A stretch of 9,348 nucleotides of DNA from an uncultured Clostridia bacterium (GTDB lineage Bacteria > Bacillota > Clostridia > Oscillospirales > Acutalibacteraceae): the NCBI GenBank assembly GCA_947171615.1, contig CAMVYG010000074.1, positions 1 to 9,348 on the forward strand, given 5' to 3'. Both the position numbers and the translations under genes were made by a program. The notes beneath the pieces were generated by a model that was given only the letters and a program-made list of their open reading frames with translations, had not been told where the DNA came from and did not search any database. Within the stretch, counting starts at the first letter, position 1. Each line of letters begins with the position of its first letter. Below are positions 6,756 to 9,348 of the stretch, piece after piece.

Positions 6756-6873
6756 GTTTAGGGCTTGGTTTAAAATAGGGAGAATGACGAGTATTTGATT
6801 TTTTGGGGGCAGTGAAACTACAAAAAACAGTGCATCTGTTCCTGGAAGGGAAAGGGGCGAAAAGGGTAGAGGT
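6756..6873. other. Intergenic spacer without a recognisable gene
   Basis: This lies between the pst operator and the terminator of the upstream unit. No reading frame with a ribosome-binding site was seen on either strand. The only structure is a weak 5-bp hairpin (6826-6840) followed on the minus strand by T residues, too weak to call a terminator. The sequence is purine-rich on the plus strand near 6841-6873. Confidence 0.5.
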
Positions 6874-6921
6874 AAAAAAACAGCTTCCTGTCTGAAACAA
6901 TACAGTTCAGACAGGAAGCTG
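6874..6921 (-). terminator. Rho-independent terminator after the AI-2E family gene
   Basis: There is a perfect 16-bp stem (6881-6896 against 6906-6921; CAGCTTCCTGTCTGAA on the plus strand) with a 9-base loop. On the minus strand it is followed by seven T residues (6880-6874). It lies 70 bases downstream of the stop codon at 6992-6994. It separates this unit from the pst-pho operon, so pstS expression should depend on its own promoter. Confidence 0.92.
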
Positions 6922-6991
6922 TGAAACGCATGGAAAAGAATGGCACAGCGGTGTCGCCTATGGCGTTTTCCCAAAGAAACTGGTATAAGCT

Positions 6992-8239
6992 TTACACATT
7001 CTCCAGCTTTTGCTGCTCTAAGCCCTCCTCCTCCAGAGCCACCGGCATGGAAAGCCGGGGATCCAGTGGGTCGATCTCCTTTTTCCGCAGCTTTGTGTGT
7101 ACGGAGGAACGCAGCAGCCGGTAGATCACCGCCGTGGTGGGCGTGCCGATCAAGATGCCGGGAATTCCCAGCACGCTGCCCCAGAACAGCACGGCAAACA
7201 GAGTCCACACCGGAGGCAGGCCGATGGAGGAGCCTACCACCCGGGGATAGATCAGGTTTCCCTCCACCTGCTGCAGGCACAGGAGGAAAATGAGAAAAAT
7301 CAAGGCGTCGATGGGGTGCACCAGCAGCAGGATCACCACGCCGGAAAAGCAGCCGATATACGCGCCCAAAATGGGGATCAATGCGCCCAGCGCCACAATG
7401 GAGGAGATAAGCAGGGCATAGTCCAGCCGCAGGATACTCATGCCGATATAGCACAGGGAACCCAAAATCACACACTCCAGAAGCTGGCCCCGAATAAAGG
7501 AAAAGAACACCTTGTTGGTCACTGCGCCGATGCGGGCGATCTTTTTTGCCGCTCCGCCGGGCAGATACGCCAGCAAAGTGGATTTTACACCCCGCAGCAG
7601 CTTTTCCTTGCCGAACAGCATGTAAATGGAAAAGATAAAGCCCATAATAAAGGTGAATACCCCGGAGGCCACGTTTACCGTTACGTTTACCAGAGAAGTC
7701 ACAAAGTCTGTTGTCATCTTCGTGACGTTGGAGAACAGGGAACCCCAGTTAAAGCTCTTGATAAAATCCTGCACAAAGGTCAGGTCATTTTTCTGGGCAA
7801 AATCCGTGATCCATTTTACCGCTTCATTGGTGTAGGCCGGCACTGTTTTTTGCGCGGTTTCCGCCAGAATGCTGAGAGACTCGATGAGCCCGGGAATGAT
7901 AAAGCAGGCGATAAAGAGGATCACCAGCAGCACAACTAAGTAAGCCAGCGCCACCGCCAAAGGCCGCTTTGCTTTTTTCCAGGCCCTTGCCTTGCATTTC
8001 GCAAAGGGCTTAAAGGCGATATCCTCGAAGAAATGCACAAATACATTGAGGATATAGGCAATGATGACGCCGCAGAAAACGGGGGTTATGGCGGAAAACA
8101 GCATGCGAAACCACCCGACCACTGTATCAAACCGCAAAATGGCCAAAATCAGCACAGCGGCAAACAGCATCAGCGCAGCTCCTGTATACAGCGCCCCTTT
8201 TTCCTTCCGCAAATCGCTTTTTACATCCTTCAGCTTCAT
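6992..8239 (-). CDS. AI-2E family (PerM/YtvI-like) membrane transporter
   Basis: This is a polytopic membrane protein (415 aa) of the family once named for autoinducer-2 export; members have since been linked to varied exports, including sodium/proton exchange, so the substrate is unknown here. Hydrophobic helices lie at about 17-36, 47-66, 97-117, 190-210, 252-270, 275-300, 303-322 and 342-374. A long soluble loop between the third and fourth (about 118-188) is typical. Family hallmarks are GALIPILGAYIG (285-296), QQVEGNLIYPRVVG (323-336) and GIPGILIGTPTTAV (358-371). The C-terminal tail (about 375-415) is charged and hydrophilic. Length is somewhat above the usual 350-400. The start is the only ATG near a Shine-Dalgarno (AGGAGGGGG, its end 11 bases upstream). 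It follows the zinc-ribbon gene by 35 bases with no terminator between them, so the two are probably co-transcribed. Confidence 0.9.
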   Translation of the reverse strand: MKLKDVKSDLRKEKGALYTGAALMLFAAVLILAILRFDTVVGWFRMLFSAITPVFCGVIIAYILNVFVHFFEDIAFKPFAKCKARAWKKAKRPLAVALAYLVVLLVILFIACFIIPGLIESLSILAETAQKTVPAYTNEAVKWITDFAQKNDLTFVQDFIKSFNWGSLFSNVTKMTTDFVTSLVNVTVNVASGVFTFIMGFIFSIYMLFGKEKLLRGVKSTLLAYLPGGAAKKIARIGAVTNKVFFSFIRGQLLECVILGSLCYIGMSILRLDYALLISSIVALGALIPILGAYIGCFSGVVILLLVHPIDALIFLIFLLCLQQVEGNLIYPRVVGSSIGLPPVWTLFAVLFWGSVLGIPGILIGTPTTAVIYRLLRSSVHTKLRKKEIDPLDPRLSMPVALEEEGLEQQKLENV

Positions 8240-8274
8240 AAAAAATCAGTCCCCCTCCTCTTTTGTGGGATACT

Positions 8275-8664
8275 TCAGGTCTTTTTCACAAAAACATGAT
8301 GGCATTTCTGGCACGTCACCTGAATTTTCCCTTTGCCCCTGGGCGCCCGAAGCTGCTGCTTACAGCTGGGGCAGCGGAAATATTTGTAGATCTTCCGCTG
8401 GGAAAGCTTCTGCTTTTGGAAACGAAACCAGCTTTTTATGGGCGTCCACAGCTTTAGAAATGCCTGGTTTTCCCGCTGGCGGGCCGGAATATTTCTGGAA
8501 AAGGAGCGGAACAGAACATAAATCAGAAGAAGATCCGCCAGGAAATAGAAAGGCCGGAAGAATAACGAGCCTAAAAGAGACAATACTACCCCTGAGATCA
8601 GCAGAGCAAGATTCAGAGAGTCGGTTCCATATCTGCCGTAAAGAAACCGCTGCAGCTTTTGCAT
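8275..8664 (-). CDS. Small membrane-anchored zinc-ribbon protein, function unknown
   Basis: This is a 129-residue protein starting MQKLQRFLYGRYGTDSLN. Two hydrophobic segments (about 18-35 and 38-53) form a probable membrane hairpin. A basic linker (about 54-95) follows, and the C-terminal zinc ribbon has CPSC (98-101) and CQKC (118-121) around a basic turn. Four cysteines in two CxxC pairs imply a bound zinc. The frame is open back to an ATG at 8781, but the promoter at 8753-8781 overlaps that region, so I prefer the ATG at 8664. A GTG two codons earlier (8670) has a better-spaced, imperfect AAGGCGG and is an alternative. The gene leads a likely two-gene unit with the AI-2E family gene. I recall similar proteins of unknown role in Clostridia but cannot name a family. 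The basic ribbon could bind nucleic acid or a protein partner (inference). Confidence 0.75.
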   Translation of the reverse strand: MQKLQRFLYGRYGTDSLNLALLISGVVLSLLGSLFFRPFYFLADLLLIYVLFRSFSRNIPARQRENQAFLKLWTPIKSWFRFQKQKLSQRKIYKYFRCPSCKQQLRAPRGKGKIQVTCQKCHHVFVKKT

Positions 8665-8752
8665 CAACACGATCACACCGCCTTTAGTCTGAAATAAAGC
8701 GTTTCCGGCAGACCACCTGACAAACAGCGGATCTTTCGGAAGCTTTTCCCTT

Positions 8753-8781
8753 AGTATATCGCCATGGGCGTTTGTTTTCAA
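8753..8781 (-). promoter_or_regulatory. Sigma-A-type promoter of the zinc-ribbon/AI-2E unit
   Basis: On the minus strand, TTGAAA (8781-8776), a 17-base spacer and TATACT (8758-8753) make a near-consensus vegetative promoter. The transcript would start near 8746, leaving a leader of about 80 bases before the ATG at 8664. This position argues against the upstream ATG at 8781 as the protein start. Confidence 0.7.
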
Positions 8782-8850
8782 CAGAACTTCTGTGGGCTTT
8801 ACGATAAATTTACAATTTGGAGATTTCCAGGAAAACAGCAGAGAAAAAAG

Positions 8851-8865
8851 TAAGAATTATTCTCA
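8851..8865 (+). promoter_or_regulatory. Fur/PerR-like operator upstream of rubrerythrin
   Basis: TAAGAATTATTCTCA is a 7-1-7 inverted repeat with an uninterrupted 5-1-5 core (AGAAT T ATTCT). It matches the Fur-type 7-1-7 consensus TGATAATnATTATCA at 11 of 14 positions and the PerR box TTATAATnATTATAA at 10 of 14. It ends 8 bases before the -35 of the rubrerythrin promoter. PerR control of rubrerythrins is known in clostridia. Which regulator acts here, if any, cannot be told from sequence alone. Confidence 0.5.
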
Positions 8866-8873
8866 TTTTTATC

Positions 8874-8901
8874 TTGACTTCCACATTTTTCCTGCTATAC
8901 T
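8874..8901 (+). promoter_or_regulatory. Sigma-A-type promoter of the rubrerythrin gene
   Basis: TTGACT (8874-8879), a 16-base spacer and TATACT (8896-8901) are preceded by TGC, which makes an extended -10. The predicted start is near 8908, giving a leader of about 47 bases before the ATG at 8955. Confidence 0.75.
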
Positions 8902-8954
8902 GGAGGAAAAGGACAGTGTTCATATCAAATTTATTTTCAGGGAGGATTTTATTT

Positions 8955-9348
8955 ATGGCAGAACTGAAAGGCAGCAAAACCGAAGCGAACCTGCTCGCCG
9001 CTTTTGCCGGGGAGTCTCAGGCCCGCAACAAGTACACCTACTATGCGTCCAAGGCAAGAAAAGACGGCTATGTGCAGATCGCCAACATTTTTGAGGAGAC
9101 TGCGGAAAATGAAAAAGAGCATGCCAAAATGTGGTTTAAGCTCTTAAACGGCGGGGTAGGCGATACCCTGGATAACCTGAAGGACGCCGCTGCCGGGGAA
9201 AATTACGAATGGACCGATATGTACGCGGGCTTTGCCAAAACCGCCAGAGAAGAGGGCTTCGACCAGATCGCCAACCTTTTTGAGGGCGTGGCGAAGATCG
9301 AAAAGGAACATGAGGAGCGGTATCTCAAGCTGGTAAAAAATATCGAGG
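8955..9348 (+). CDS. rbr: Rubrerythrin, N-terminal di-iron domain (3' end outside window)
   Basis: Rubrerythrin is a cytoplasmic non-haem iron protein of anaerobes that reduces hydrogen peroxide to water with electrons from NADH via a rubredoxin. The 131 complete codons in the window cover the ferritin-like four-helix domain. Candidate iron ligands are visible: E20 in FAGESQARNKY, E53-x-x-H56 in ENEKEHA, and E116-x-x-H119 in KIEKEHEERY, with further acids around 85-100. The start MAELKGSKTEANLLAAF is the standard N-terminus, and GGAGG lies 9 bases upstream. The frame is still open at the window end. A C-terminal rubredoxin-like domain with two CxxC pairs would be expected just beyond but cannot be seen. 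The gene is divergent from the zinc-ribbon unit and has its own promoter and a Fur/PerR-like box, which fits induction by peroxide or iron limitation (inference). Confidence 0.95.
   Translation, partial: MAELKGSKTEANLLAAFAGESQARNKYTYYASKARKDGYVQIANIFEETAENEKEHAKMWFKLLNGGVGDTLDNLKDAAAGENYEWTDMYAGFAKTAREEGFDQIANLFEGVAKIEKEHEERYLKLVKNIE

Noticed and set aside
6826..6840. Small hairpin followed by T residues on the minus strand, a possible second terminator
   Set aside because: The stem is only 5 bp and AT-rich; it is unlikely to terminate, and a strong terminator already lies just upstream at 6874-6921.
6741..7475. Minus-strand open frame (244 codons) spanning the AI-2E gene 3' end, its terminator and the Pho operator
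   Set aside because: It overlaps the AI-2E gene out of frame, reads through a strong terminator and an operator, and its composition is unlike a real protein.
7097..7939. Plus-strand open frame (280 codons) opposite the AI-2E gene
   Set aside because: It is rich in Q, H and G as an antisense shadow of a membrane protein gene would be, with no start signal.
8792..9094. Plus-strand open frame across the rubrerythrin promoter and gene start
   Set aside because: It contains the promoter elements and the start of rubrerythrin in another frame; the frame from 8955 encodes a clear rubrerythrin.
1..9348. Search for CRISPR repeats, insertion sequences, tRNA/rRNA genes, phage or toxin-antitoxin genes
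   Set aside because: No repeat arrays, transposase-like frames, terminal inverted repeats, cloverleaf sequences or phage motifs were seen; the window is a housekeeping region.

Overview
The window looks like chromosomal DNA of an anaerobic Gram-positive bacterium of the Clostridia, perhaps an Oscillospiraceae/Ruminococcaceae-type gut organism. The reasons are AGGAGG-type Shine-Dalgarno sequences at most genes, a lipoprotein phosphate-binding protein, rubrerythrin (an anaerobe's peroxide-defence protein), moderate GC content, and a pst operon with the phoB-phoR pair at its distal end. The taxonomic placement is an inference from style, not from a marker gene.

Layout. Positions 1-105 (+) may be the last 34 codons of an unidentified gene. 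A perfect 18-bp hairpin at 192-231 separates it from the main feature, a minus-strand operon read from 6650 down to 234: pstS, pstC, pstA, pstB, a previously unremarked 57-codon ORF, phoU, phoB, phoR. Almost every junction overlaps by 4 bp (ATGA) or abuts. Upstream of pstS are TT(T/G)ACA half-sites spaced 11 bp apart (a Pho-box-like operator at 6716-6755) and an extended -10 (6696-6701). The encoded PhoB is therefore likely to activate its own operon when phosphate is scarce. PstSCAB imports phosphate, PhoU links the transporter to the sensor, and PhoR phosphorylates PhoB.

Upstream of that operon, and ended by its own terminator (6874-6921), is a second minus-strand unit: a small membrane-anchored zinc-ribbon protein (8275-8664) followed by an AI-2E/PerM-family membrane protein (6992-8239), driven from a good sigma-A-type promoter at 8753-8781. 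Divergent from it, on the + strand, is a rubrerythrin gene (8955 to beyond the window end) with a sigma-A-type promoter (8874-8901) and a Fur/PerR-like 7-1-7 palindrome just upstream (8851-8865).

Most of this is well-known biology. No new defence system, mobile element, CRISPR array or RNA gene is visible. The parts most worth a second look are the small ORF between pstB and phoU, which carries a near-exact copy of phoU's ribosome-binding region, the putative Pho and Fur/PerR operators, and the uncharacterised zinc-ribbon/AI-2E pair.
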